Origin: Geobacteraceae bacterium | GTDB lineage: Bacteria; Desulfobacterota; Desulfuromonadia; Geobacterales; Pseudopelobacteraceae | Assembly: GCA_025355965.1 (NCBI GenBank) | Contig: JANXYR010000047.1 | Coordinates: forward strand, 62,001-126,000 | Direction of reading: 5' to 3' | DNA: 64,000 nt | Shown here: piece by piece, positions 7,523-15,943 of the stretch | Layout: each line of letters starts with the position of its first letter | Position numbering within the stretch: the stretch's first letter is position 1 | Notes under the pieces: model-generated | The model's input: the letters and a program-made list of their open reading frames with translations, nothing else | Told to the model about the DNA's origin: nothing | The model's database searches: none | Made by a program: the position numbers and the translations under genes

Positions 7523-9445
7523 TCACGTATTCGACTCGACCTCATAACGGTTACGTCCGTTTTGCTTTGCCCGGTACAGTGCTTCATCAGCCCGTTTAAC
7601 CAGAGAATCGCTGCCATCCCCAGGCCAGAGAGTAGACACTCCGATGCTGATCGTAACTACGCCAACCCCTTCTGGTGGATTTTGAACAAGACTTTTTTGT
7701 AAACGCTCCGCAATTGATGTGGCCTGCCGCAGATCACTCTCCGGCAGAATGGCCAGGAATTCCTCCCCTCCAAAGCGGCCCAGCATATCTGTCTGGCGCA
7801 AGGCGTCCTGAACGGTTGCAGTAACGTGTTTTAGAACGATATCACCCCTGTCATGGCCAAACTGGTCGTTGATCAGCTTGAAGTGATCAATATCCAGCAT
7901 CAGAAGCGCCAGCGGGTGTTCATTACGCTTTGCCCGCTTGATCTCTATTTCCAGTAACTGATACAGTTTGCGCCGGTTATGGCAGCCGGTCAGGTGGTCG
8001 CTTTCTGCCATGCTTACCAACCTGCTCTCTGTCTCCTTCCGTTCGGTAATGTCTATTGAATATTCAATAAAATATTCAATCTTTCCGTCATCGCCGAAGA
8101 TCGGGTAACCATGGACCTCAACATGCCGCGGATTGCCGTTAGAGTCATAATGCAGATGTTCGACAATGACCGGCCCGCCTTTTTCCATGACCAGATTCAT
8201 GGGGCAGGGATGTTCGATGTTCTCACAGGGGGTAATGCTTTTGTGGGTCAGCAGGTGACAGGTCATGTTGCTGGGTAGTTTGCCGTCAGATGCCCGATTG
8301 TTGCAAATGCGGATACGGTATGATGTGGTGTCAACCACGTAAAACGGGTATGGCAGAGCATCGATAGTGGCTTGGAACATGCGGTTAGCCGTTCTCAACT
8401 CTTTGCCCCGGCGCATCAATTGGGTAATAACAAGTTGCACTAACGCAAGCAAGACCAGTGAGCCTGATGACGCTAACAGCATATTTTGAAAATAGGTATC
8501 AATAATGCGACTGCCGCTGAAAGAAGCAAGATATCCAGCTATCGTACCATCGGCCCCCTGAAGCGGCAACAGATGGACAGTATAGAAATGATATATATCC
8601 TGCCTGATAATAGTTGCAGCCTGCTTGCCGAGAACCAAACGATCTTTAAGGCGTGGCCCAGCCTGGTCGGTGAGATGCTGCAGAATGGCGGGCGCGATGT
8701 GCCCTGAGTGTGGTGCCTCGCTGAGTTGCTCCAGCATGAAGGCTGCACCGAACGGTGATGGTGCAAAAGGAGTGCGCTGGGAGCCGTAAACTGTGTTTTC
8801 AACGTCTTTGCGAGCAACCAACAGAAGGTATTCGCCAGGGAAAAGTTGTTCAAGCTCTGATTTTATAGCCTCAAAACTGAGGCTTATTTCAACAGACCCG
8901 ATCAAACGGTTTCCGGACAACAGCGGGAATATATACCTGAAACCGCTACCATGGCGGCCTGATTCAAACGTGATAAGAGGTTTACGTGATTCCTGCACAA
9001 TCCGTATAGCCGGACGAATTGGCAATAATTGATCGCCGAACTCGTTTGGGCTATGCATCCGCAAAAAGCTGGTCCCATCAGCAAAACGGAAATGTATCTG
9101 TTTGAGGTTACTTTCATTCGCAAGACCCTGGTACGCTGGCAACAGTTGCTGATAGAGGGCCTTCCTCAGTTTGGATTTATCCACTTGGCCGCTTCGAGAA
9201 GCCTTGTCAATCAACTGTATGACTTCAGGCTGACTTAGTGCTTGCCGGTGCAGAGTTTGCGCGATCAATTTGTAGGATGCTAAAACTGCATTGTAATTAT
9301 GGTTGGCATGCTCCTGCTGATCTGTCAGGTAGTTGTTGCTCTGGATACTAAAAAGCACGTACAGGCCGGTATTTACGGATGCTGACAGTAACAGGAAGAT
9401 GGTGAGCTGGATTGCGAACCTTTTATGGCGCCTGAAGAGTGACAT
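7523..9445 (-). CDS. Membrane diguanylate cyclase with periplasmic sensor, Cys-rich PAS and GGDEF domains
   Basis: 640-residue inner-membrane enzyme predicted to make c-di-GMP. Order: transmembrane segment at 10-35; a large periplasmic sensor region to about 320 (double-domain type); a second transmembrane segment at about 322-343; a PAS domain at about 353-468; and GGDEF at 475-635. The active-site motif is GGEEF (559-563). The inhibitory I-site RQTD (550-553) is intact, so product feedback is expected. The PAS domain carries Cys395-His396, then HKSITPC and HPCP (about 401-415), a Cys/His set recurrent in Geobacter-type PAS domains. There is no EAL domain. It lies downstream of the 47-residue CxxC gene on the same strand. 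Confidence 0.9.
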   Translation of the reverse strand: MSLFRRHKRFAIQLTIFLLLSASVNTGLYVLFSIQSNNYLTDQQEHANHNYNAVLASYKLIAQTLHRQALSQPEVIQLIDKASRSGQVDKSKLRKALYQQLLPAYQGLANESNLKQIHFRFADGTSFLRMHSPNEFGDQLLPIRPAIRIVQESRKPLITFESGRHGSGFRYIFPLLSGNRLIGSVEISLSFEAIKSELEQLFPGEYLLLVARKDVENTVYGSQRTPFAPSPFGAAFMLEQLSEAPHSGHIAPAILQHLTDQAGPRLKDRLVLGKQAATIIRQDIYHFYTVHLLPLQGADGTIAGYLASFSGSRIIDTYFQNMLLASSGSLVLLALVQLVITQLMRRGKELRTANRMFQATIDALPYPFYVVDTTSYRIRICNNRASDGKLPSNMTCHLLTHKSITPCENIEHPCPMNLVMEKGGPVIVEHLHYDSNGNPRHVEVHGYPIFGDDGKIEYFIEYSIDITERKETESRLVSMAESDHLTGCHNRRKLYQLLEIEIKRAKRNEHPLALLMLDIDHFKLINDQFGHDRGDIVLKHVTATVQDALRQTDMLGRFGGEEFLAILPESDLRQATSIAERLQKSLVQNPPEGVGVVTISIGVSTLWPGDGSDSLVKRADEALYRAKQNGRNRYEVESNT

Positions 9446-9588
9446 CTATTAGCCTTATATGCATTGCTGGTGTGTGTATGTTGATTTTTTAAACCATGTT
9501 TTCAGGATATGGTTTTTTGTTGAACAGGTCAATTCATTTGGGCTGACGTCCTCACTCAAAGGTGTGTGCGTATTATGTCTATGACAAA

Positions 9589-9732
9589 TTATATAATGTC
9601 CGGCAGGTTCATCGGTCGGTGGCACGCACCACAACTGGTGCCCTCCTGCAACTTTACCCAGAGCACACGGTTTTCCGAGTCACACCAGTCGCAACACCAG
9701 AAGTAATAGTCCTCATTTAATCTAATTTTCAT
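9589..9732 (-). CDS. 47-residue protein with CxxC motifs (zinc-ribbon-like)
   Basis: Short ORF of 47 codons plus stop, read on the minus strand. The product contains Cys13-Cys14-x-x-Cys17 (CCDWC) and Cys34-x-x-Cys37 (CGAC), with Trp and charged residues between. Two CxxC pairs 16 residues apart fit a rubredoxin-like or zinc-ribbon knuckle. The ATG is preceded by GAGGGAGA at about 8 bases, a good ribosome binding site. It sits 143 bases upstream of the diguanylate cyclase gene on the same strand and may be cotranscribed with it. I do not recognise a named family; metal binding is inferred from cysteine spacing only. Confidence 0.7.
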   Translation of the reverse strand: MKIRLNEDYYFWCCDWCDSENRVLWVKLQEGTSCGACHRPMNLPDII

Positions 9733-9855
9733 CGTGGTTTCTCCCTCAAATTTTTTTCAGTTATATATGACCTGTATTACAACCGTGTGGAGGTTAGGCA
9801 AAATATTTGTTACTTTCTCCGCCAAAGATACAATTTCTACAAAATCTTTATATGT

Positions 9856-9904
9856 CTGCAACATGTTTGTAACAATTGTATGTTACAAATGGTCGTAATA
9901 TAGT
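9856..9904 (+). promoter_or_regulatory. Pho box and promoter upstream of phoB
   Basis: Two direct repeats, CTGCAAC at 9856-9862 and TTGTAAC at 9867-9873, are spaced by 11 bases, the helical repeat used by PhoB dimers. TGTTACA at 9881-9887 adds an inverted copy of TGTAACA (9868-9874). A -10-like TATAGT lies at 9899-9904, identical to the one before pstS. This supports autoregulation of phoBR. The motif resembles the half-site before pstS more than the E. coli consensus CTGTCAT. Confidence 0.6.
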
Positions 9905-9948
9905 TGGATTTGTCTGGGCTGATTGTGAATAAGGAGCAGGAGAATGAT

Positions 9949-10632
9949 ATGAAGAGAGTGTTGATTGTCGAAGATGAAAAAGATCTGGCTGAATTACTGG
10001 CTTTCAATTTGGAGAAGGAAGGTTATGCTGCCACCTGCGTTCATGATGGCAAACTGGGCCTCGAATGGGCCGGTGCGGAACTCCCTGACCTGATTCTTCT
10101 GGATCTGATGTTGCCGGGAATGTTGGGGACCGAGGTTTGTAAGGCACTTCGTAAGGATCAGCGTACCGCTCATATCCCGATAATCATGATAACGGCAAAA
10201 GGTGATGAGATTGATCGTGTGGTAGGGTTCGAGGTCGGAGCCGATGATTATATTGTTAAGCCGTTCTCCATGCGCGAAGTCGCGCTTCGGGTGAAAGCGG
10301 TCATGAGACGCGTTGACCCTGAAGCGAAAATTCCGGTTTCTGAGCTTCTTTCCATTGGTGATATCATCATCGATAAAAAACGCCATACTGTCATGAGCGC
10401 CGGTATCGAGATTGAATTGACCAGTACCGAGTTCAAACTGCTGCTTCACCTGGCGGAAAAGAAGGAATGTGTGCAGAGCCGTGAACAACTATTGCAGAGG
10501 GTCTGGGGCTACAACAATTCCGGGGACACAAGAACTGTTGATACGCATGTGACACGTCTGCGGGCAAAGCTGGGTGAGCCAAGTGATATCATCAAGACCG
10601 TCCGCGGATTTGGCTATAAGATAGAGGAGTAA
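9949..10632 (+). CDS. phoB: Phosphate regulon response regulator PhoB
   Basis: 227-residue OmpR/PhoB-type regulator. Receiver domain at 1-120: acidic pair Glu8/Asp9 region VEDE, phosphoacceptor Asp52 in LLDLMLPG, and the conserved lysine in DDYIVKPF. The C-terminal winged helix (about 130-225) ends in TVRGFGYKIEE. The start ATG at 9949 lies behind AAGGAGCAGGAG; the upstream GTG/TTG starts are rejected. Followed after 5 bases by phoR and then by the pst genes, so the PhoB assignment rather than another OmpR paralogue is well supported. It probably binds the Pho boxes at 9856 and 12429. Confidence 0.95.
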   Translation: MKRVLIVEDEKDLAELLAFNLEKEGYAATCVHDGKLGLEWAGAELPDLILLDLMLPGMLGTEVCKALRKDQRTAHIPIIMITAKGDEIDRVVGFEVGADDYIVKPFSMREVALRVKAVMRRVDPEAKIPVSELLSIGDIIIDKKRHTVMSAGIEIELTSTEFKLLLHLAEKKECVQSREQLLQRVWGYNNSGDTRTVDTHVTRLRAKLGEPSDIIKTVRGFGYKIEE

Positions 10633-10637
10633 ATACT

Positions 10638-12398
10638 ATGGGATTTCGAACCAAACTGGTGCTTTCCTACGTTTTCCTGATAGCTTTGATGGCAGGAAGC
10701 TTCTATCTGTATTTCAATTATTCCATGCAAAAGGGGATGATTGAGGAGAGTCGGATTAACCTTGCTAACGAAGGGCAGTTGGCCCGTCTACTGGTGACCA
10801 GTGACAAGAATGTTACGTCGCGGCAGCAGCTTGCTGAATCGATTGGGACCGTCATAAAGGCCAGGGTGACACTGATCGCGCCAAACGGCACGGTAGTTGG
10901 CGATTCTGATGTGGGGCAGGCACGGTTGGCGCAGCTGGAGAACCATTTGTACAGACCGGAGGTGCAGGAGGCACTTAAAAACGGTAGCGGCAGCGCCGTA
11001 CGCTATTCGGAAACCCTGCGTACTTCGATGCTTTACTCCACCTTGACATACGGTAACGGGACAACAGAGGGCATCATACGACTTGCCATGCCGCTGGAAT
11101 ACCTGACGTCAACCCGAGACAGTTTGCACGGCATAGTTGGCGGAGCAACAGCAATTACCATACTGATAGCGCTCCTGTTCAGTTATGTCCTCTCCAACCT
11201 GACGTCAAAGCCGTTGCGTGATATGGCCGATGCCGCTGCCCGTATCGGCTATGGCGGCAGTAAGGCCAAAATACCGGTTATTTCAAACGATGAGGTCGGC
11301 ATGCTTGCGGGCGTGTTGAATGATATGTCGGAACGGATAGAAGATCAGGTACAGCACCTTTCAGCCGAAAAACAGCGCCTTGACACCATCTTGCGCAGCA
11401 TGGGCGAAGGAATCATGGTAACCGCTCCGGATGGCGTCATAACCCTTGTTAACCCGTCATTTAGCCGGCTCTTTTCGATAAGCGGTCAAGTAGAGGGGAA
11501 AAAGCTGGTGGAGATTTCGCGTCATCCGGATCTGCTGGAGGCATTCAACGATCTTGCCCAGCCGGATGTGAACGAACTGATACGGGAAATTTCAATCCAG
11601 CCGGATGATTGCACCCTCTTGACGCACTGGGTGCCGCTGAAAGTTGATGGCGTCAGGCAGGGAATTGTTGCGGTCTTCCACGATATCAGTGACCTGAAAA
11701 GGGCTGAAAATATGCGCAGAGATTTTGTTGCCAATGTTTCCCATGAATTGCGAACACCGGTGACAATTATCAAAGGATATGCCGAGACCCTGCTGGACGG
11801 TACTCTGGAATCTGATCCGGTTCGCGCTATGAAATTTGTTGAAATCATCTCCAACCACTCGGATCGTTTGACTAATCTGATTAACGATATCCTCACGCTT
11901 TCAAGTCTTGAAACAAAAGATGCCTTGATAGAGCTTAATCCTCTTGACGTTTCTGGAACGATAGCCAAGGCGTGTCTGCTTCTCCAGGAGCGTGCCGTCC
12001 AAAAGAATATTGCAATAATAAATGAATCTGTTGGTGGCTCTTTGCCGCGTGTAATGGCTGATCAGGGACGACTGGAACAGGTGGTGGTAAACCTGCTGGA
12101 GAATGCCATCAAGTACACTCCTGATGGGGGCTCAATCCGCTTGTTTACCGAAGATGACGGTGAATGTATCAAGGTGACAGTCGCAGACACCGGCATCGGC
12201 ATCCCCTTCAAAGATCTACCGCGAATCTTTGAACGTTTTTACCGGGTAGATGAAGCACGGACCCGTGAGCAGGGTGGCACCGGACTCGGTCTGGCTATTG
12301 TGAAACATATTGTACAGCTTCATGGTGGTCATGTTTCTGTAACAAGTGAGCCGGGACAAGGGTCGATGTTTTCGTTCACGCTTAAAAAAACTCTTTAG
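10638..12398 (+). CDS. phoR: Phosphate regulon sensor histidine kinase PhoR
   Basis: 586-residue membrane kinase partner of PhoB. Two transmembrane segments (about 7-27 and 165-187) flank a 135-residue periplasmic region, longer than in the classical E. coli PhoR, which has almost none. HAMP follows (about 185-240), then PAS (about 245-350), HisKA with phosphoacceptor His369 in NVSHELRTP, and HATPase_c with N-box LLENAIKYTPDGG, G1 VADTGIGIP and G2 GGTGLGLAI. The gene directly follows phoB. Because PhoU and the Pst transporter are encoded next door, the usual Pst-PhoU-PhoR signalling complex is likely. Confidence 0.93.
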   Translation: MGFRTKLVLSYVFLIALMAGSFYLYFNYSMQKGMIEESRINLANEGQLARLLVTSDKNVTSRQQLAESIGTVIKARVTLIAPNGTVVGDSDVGQARLAQLENHLYRPEVQEALKNGSGSAVRYSETLRTSMLYSTLTYGNGTTEGIIRLAMPLEYLTSTRDSLHGIVGGATAITILIALLFSYVLSNLTSKPLRDMADAAARIGYGGSKAKIPVISNDEVGMLAGVLNDMSERIEDQVQHLSAEKQRLDTILRSMGEGIMVTAPDGVITLVNPSFSRLFSISGQVEGKKLVEISRHPDLLEAFNDLAQPDVNELIREISIQPDDCTLLTHWVPLKVDGVRQGIVAVFHDISDLKRAENMRRDFVANVSHELRTPVTIIKGYAETLLDGTLESDPVRAMKFVEIISNHSDRLTNLINDILTLSSLETKDALIELNPLDVSGTIAKACLLLQERAVQKNIAIINESVGGSLPRVMADQGRLEQVVVNLLENAIKYTPDGGSIRLFTEDDGECIKVTVADTGIGIPFKDLPRIFERFYRVDEARTREQGGTGLGLAIVKHIVQLHGGHVSVTSEPGQGSMFSFTLKKTL

Positions 12399-12428
12399 CA
12401 GCAAAGATTTAACCAACCTTTTTCCTCC

Positions 12429-12462
12429 CTGTAACACCGCTGTAACAATTGTCTGCTATAGT
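12429..12462 (+). promoter_or_regulatory. Pho box and promoter upstream of pstS
   Basis: Perfect direct repeat CTGTAAC at 12429-12435 and 12440-12446, start-to-start 11 bases, followed 10 bases later by the -10-like TATAGT (12457-12462). The repeat occupies the -35 position, as in known PhoB-activated promoters. This is the strongest regulatory site in the window and implies induction of pstS under phosphate starvation. Confidence 0.75.
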
Positions 12463-12502
12463 ATTTACAGCTTTGTAACAGACCCCAAAGGAGGAAATAC
12501 CA

Positions 12503-13468
12503 ATGTTCAAGAAGTCAATCCTGACCGCCGCACTGCTGATGGTCACTGTCGTCGCCGCTCACGCTGAAAAAGTAACAGTAGACGCCAAAATCAAGAAGTA
12601 CACCCCCGCCGCCGGTGTCGCCGGCAACCTTGGCAGTATCGGTTCCGATACCCTTAACAACCTGATGACCTACTGGGCCGAGGGTTTCAAAAAGAAATAC
12701 CCTAACGTCAACATGCAGATTGAAGGTAAGGGCTCCAGCACCGCACCTCCCGCACTCATCGCTGGCACCGCCCAGCTCGGTCCCATGTCCCGAGAAATGA
12801 AGAGTTCCGAGATTGAGCAGTTTGAGAAAAAGTATGGCTACAAACCGACCAAGATCGGCGTAGCGCTTGATTCTCTCGCGGTATTCGTTAACAAGGATAA
12901 CCCGATCAAGAGCCTGTCGCTTGACGAAGTGGATGCCATTTTCTCCAAGACCCACAAGCGTGGCCTCGCCGAGATCACCACCTGGGGACAATTGGGTGTG
13001 ACCGGAAAACTGGCCAGCATGCCGATCAGCCTCTACGGTCGTAATTCGGCGTCCGGTACGTATGGCTATTTCAAGGAGCATACCCTGAAGGGTGGCGATT
13101 ATAAAAATAGTGTCAAGGAACAGCCCGGTTCCGCTTCTGTTGTTGAAGGTGTAGCCAAGGATATCGGTGCAATAGGTTATTCCGGTATCGGCTACGCCAC
13201 ATCAGGAGTTCGCGCCGTTGCCCTTTCCGATAAGAAAGGTGGACACGCCGAGGCTGCCAATTACCAGAATGTTCTTTCCGGGAAATATCCTCTCGCCAGA
13301 ATGCTTTATATTTATGTCGCTAAAAAGCCGGGTGAGCCGCTACCAAAGGTTGTAGAAGAGTTTCTCCGTTATGCGCTTTCTAAAGAAGGTCAGGAAATTG
13401 TAGTTAAAGATGGCTATGATCCGTTGACTGCAAAGCTGGTTGAAAATCAGTTGAAGGCGCTGAAGTAA
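12503..13468 (+). CDS. pstS: Periplasmic phosphate-binding protein PstS
   Basis: High-affinity phosphate receptor of the Pst ABC importer. The 321-residue precursor has a signal peptide with likely cleavage after AHA (residue 21). Phosphate-contacting motifs are present: IGSDTLNN (about 46-53) and RNSASGTYGYF further on. The start is preceded by AAAGGAGGAAA. It lies behind its own Pho box and is separated from pstC by a stable hairpin, which fits the common pattern of a binding protein made in excess over the membrane subunits. Confidence 0.95.
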   Translation: MFKKSILTAALLMVTVVAAHAEKVTVDAKIKKYTPAAGVAGNLGSIGSDTLNNLMTYWAEGFKKKYPNVNMQIEGKGSSTAPPALIAGTAQLGPMSREMKSSEIEQFEKKYGYKPTKIGVALDSLAVFVNKDNPIKSLSLDEVDAIFSKTHKRGLAEITTWGQLGVTGKLASMPISLYGRNSASGTYGYFKEHTLKGGDYKNSVKEQPGSASVVEGVAKDIGAIGYSGIGYATSGVRAVALSDKKGGHAEAANYQNVLSGKYPLARMLYIYVAKKPGEPLPKVVEEFLRYALSKEGQEIVVKDGYDPLTAKLVENQLKALK

Positions 13469-13487
13469 TTCTAGCAAGTAAATCTTA

Positions 13488-13526
13488 CCCCTCCCGGCTT
13501 CCTTTCTTCTAGGAGGTTGGGAGGGG
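13488..13526 (+). promoter_or_regulatory. Intercistronic hairpin sequestering the pstC ribosome binding site
   Basis: Arms 13488-13503 and 13511-13526 can pair along 16 positions (13 Watson-Crick, 3 G-U) around the 7-base loop TTCTTCT. The 3' arm contains AGGAGG (13511-13516) and GGGAGGGG, the only Shine-Dalgarno candidates for pstC. No U-tract follows, so it is not an ordinary terminator. Likely roles are to protect the pstS 3' end and to lower translation of pstC. Confidence 0.65.
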
Positions 13527-13542
13527 AGTGGAACAACTACCC

Positions 13543-15771
13543 ATGGCAAAAACCTTTATAGATAAATCCAGGCGCAACGACCGTCTTGCTGAACTGCTGA
13601 TCCGCTTTGGCGGGCTGCTCGTCATCGTTTCGGTCATATGGATCCTGGTGATGATCTCCCGAGTGGCTTTGCCGCTCTTTTACCCTGCTTCTGCCAAAGT
13701 TGCCGCCACAATGAAGTTGCCTGCTGCCATCCAAAACGGCAAAGTTCTGGCGGTCGGGTGCGAAGAGAACCAACAGGGGACCTTCATTCTTGATGAAAAC
13801 GGCACCTTTCATTTCCTGAAGGTTGCTGATGGATCACTCTCTGCCAGTATCAAGGCGCCGGTTATCCCAAGCGGGGCCGTTCGCGTTGTCTCAGCTGAAT
13901 ATCTTGGTAAATCAGCCTACAGCCTGCTCTGGGACACGGGTGCCATAACTTCGGTTACGGTTGCCCTTGCCGCTGCCAAGAATGCTGACGGTAAAACTTC
14001 TCTTTCTCACGATGTTACCCCTTTTGATGACCTCTCTTTTGCCGCCTCCAGCGGGGTTGTGCAGTCGTTTGCCCGCACGGTTGAAGGAAAAGGGACAATG
14101 CGGGTTGATCGGCTGACCGGTGAGCGTTTACGGGTAACGTATCAGCTGGTAGAAAAGGATCTGCTCGGCAATGAAAAACGGAGCAGTGCCACTGCCGAAA
14201 TCAGCGAACCGCTGCCGGGCCGCCTATCTGCCGTTGCCGTCGATACGAAGGGGCATTATCTTTATGCCGGCACCGACAACGGCACGCTGCTGCGCTGGGA
14301 CATTTCCGAGCCGGGACAGATCCGTATTCTGGACAGTGTCCTTGCTTCTGAAGCTCATAAGGCCATCACTTCTCTCGTGCTGCTGCTTGGAGACGTCTCT
14401 GTTGCAGTCGGAGACGCCGGAGGCACTCTGACGACCTGGTTTCCTGTCAAGGTATCAGGTAGTGGTGAAGACAGGCGTTTGACACGCATACATACCCTGC
14501 GCCCCAATATTGGTGCGGTTGCGGCTATTATTCCGTCGCCACGCGACAAGACAATTTTTTCGCTGGCCGCCTCTGAAATTCATGCCGATCATATGACTTC
14601 GGAGCGTAACCTGCTGACCATCAAGAACGGTGCTATGATAATCCATGCCGCTCTTTCGCCCAAAGGGAACACACTGGCCGCTCTTGACGGTACCGGTACG
14701 TTAACAGTGCGGAAAATGGACATCCCGCATCCGGAGATTTCTTTCAGCACGCTGTTCGGCAAGGTCTGGTACGAAGGGTATGACAAACCGGAATATGCTT
14801 GGCAGTCCTCGTCGGCAAGTGATGACTATGAGCCTAAAATGAGCCTTGTGCCGCTGGTCTTCGGCACCATCAAGGCTACATTGTTTGCCATGTTGTTCGC
14901 CGTGCCGCTGGCACTTCTGGCAGCGCTCTATACAAGCCAGTTCATGTCACCAAAGCTGAAAGGGCGCGTCAAACCTGTCGTGGAAATTATGGCCGCTATT
15001 CCCTCGGTGGTGATCGGTTTCCTGGCCGGGCTCTGGCTGGCACCGCTGATCGACAAAAGTATCCTGACGGTATTTCTGAGCATCGTTATTGTGCCGTTGA
15101 TGCTCCTGGTTACGATCTTCTTCTGGAGACGGATCAAAACCGCATCTATGCTGCAGAAAGTCACTCTCGGCAACGAATTCATTGCCATGGTTCCGGTCGT
15201 ACTCATCGGTATCTATTGTGCGTATCTCCTGAGCGGAATCGCCGAGATAAATATGTTTGCCGGCGACTTCAAACAGTGGCTTTACAGTTCGCTGGGGGTC
15301 CGTTACGACCAGCGAAACAGCATTATCATTGCCATTGCGCTTGGCTTTGCCGTAATTCCGATAATCTTTACGATTGCCGAAGATGCCATCTCCAACGTAC
15401 CGCGCAACCTGACCGCCGCTTCACTGGCCCTTGGCGCCAGCCGTTGGCAGACCGCCTGGAGGGTCGTTCTTCCCTCGGCGCTGCCGGGCGTGTTTTCGGC
15501 TGTCATGATCGGCTTCGGTCGCGCCATCGGAGAAACCATGATCGTGCTGATGGCCACCGGCAATACACCCATCTTGAGCTGGAGCCTGTTCAACGGCCTT
15601 CGCTCCCTGTCGGCCAACATTGCGGTCGAGATACCGGAGGCGCCTTTTAACAGCTCACTCTACAGGGTGTTGTTTCTTTCGGCGGTACTGTTGTTCATCT
15701 TCACCTTTATCATCAACACGGTGGCTGAAGCGCTGCGCCAGAGGTTCAGGAAAAAATACGGGCGATATTGA
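13543..15771 (+). CDS. pstC: Phosphate ABC transporter permease PstC, long form
   Basis: 742-residue membrane subunit, more than twice the length of E. coli PstC (about 320). Residues about 25-45 form the first transmembrane helix. A periplasmic domain of about 390 residues follows, with propeller-like repeats (YLYAGTDNGTLLRWD, VAVGDAGGTLTTWF, LAALDGTGTLTVRK). The C-terminal 300 residues are the usual permease core, with the EAA loop ASLALGASRWQTAW and GRAIGETMIVLMATG. An in-frame GTG at 13528 abuts the GGGAGGGG run; ATG 13543 is preferred but not certain. Long PstC forms with such a domain are known in Proteobacteria. The AGGAGG is in the hairpin at 13488-13526. Confidence 0.9.
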   Translation: MAKTFIDKSRRNDRLAELLIRFGGLLVIVSVIWILVMISRVALPLFYPASAKVAATMKLPAAIQNGKVLAVGCEENQQGTFILDENGTFHFLKVADGSLSASIKAPVIPSGAVRVVSAEYLGKSAYSLLWDTGAITSVTVALAAAKNADGKTSLSHDVTPFDDLSFAASSGVVQSFARTVEGKGTMRVDRLTGERLRVTYQLVEKDLLGNEKRSSATAEISEPLPGRLSAVAVDTKGHYLYAGTDNGTLLRWDISEPGQIRILDSVLASEAHKAITSLVLLLGDVSVAVGDAGGTLTTWFPVKVSGSGEDRRLTRIHTLRPNIGAVAAIIPSPRDKTIFSLAASEIHADHMTSERNLLTIKNGAMIIHAALSPKGNTLAALDGTGTLTVRKMDIPHPEISFSTLFGKVWYEGYDKPEYAWQSSSASDDYEPKMSLVPLVFGTIKATLFAMLFAVPLALLAALYTSQFMSPKLKGRVKPVVEIMAAIPSVVIGFLAGLWLAPLIDKSILTVFLSIVIVPLMLLVTIFFWRRIKTASMLQKVTLGNEFIAMVPVVLIGIYCAYLLSGIAEINMFAGDFKQWLYSSLGVRYDQRNSIIIAIALGFAVIPIIFTIAEDAISNVPRNLTAASLALGASRWQTAWRVVLPSALPGVFSAVMIGFGRAIGETMIVLMATGNTPILSWSLFNGLRSLSANIAVEIPEAPFNSSLYRVLFLSAVLLFIFTFIINTVAEALRQRFRKKYGRY

Positions 15772-15793
15772 ACCAAGCAGTTAAAGCACGAAT

Positions 15794-15909
15794 AACACAG
15801 AGCAACGGAGCAACAGAGAAATCAAAATCAGAAAAAAAGTGAATCAATAAAGTGGTTTTTAAATAATTATATCCTCCGGTTTTACTCTGTTGCTCCGTTG
15901 CTCTGTGTT
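15794..15909. repeat. Perfect 25-bp inverted repeat between pstC and pstA
   Basis: Arms 15794-15818 and 15885-15909 are exact reverse complements over 25 bases, with a 66-base AT-rich spacer. Within an arm there is a period of 8-9 bases (GAGCAACG, GAGCAACA). It sits inside the pst operon between pstC and pstA, and the right arm ends 35 bases before the pstA start. It resembles the 936-1065 element in architecture. It could form a long stem in the pst mRNA. No coding capacity. Confidence 0.85.
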
Positions 15910-15943
15910 TCAATATCTTTCTAGATTGAAAGGCTTATTTAAG

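Noticed and set aside
9491-9520. AAACCAT/ATGGTTT hairpin with T tract downstream of the CxxC gene
   Set aside because: The T tract is on the plus strand, where no gene precedes it; on the minus strand it is not a terminator. Left unassigned.
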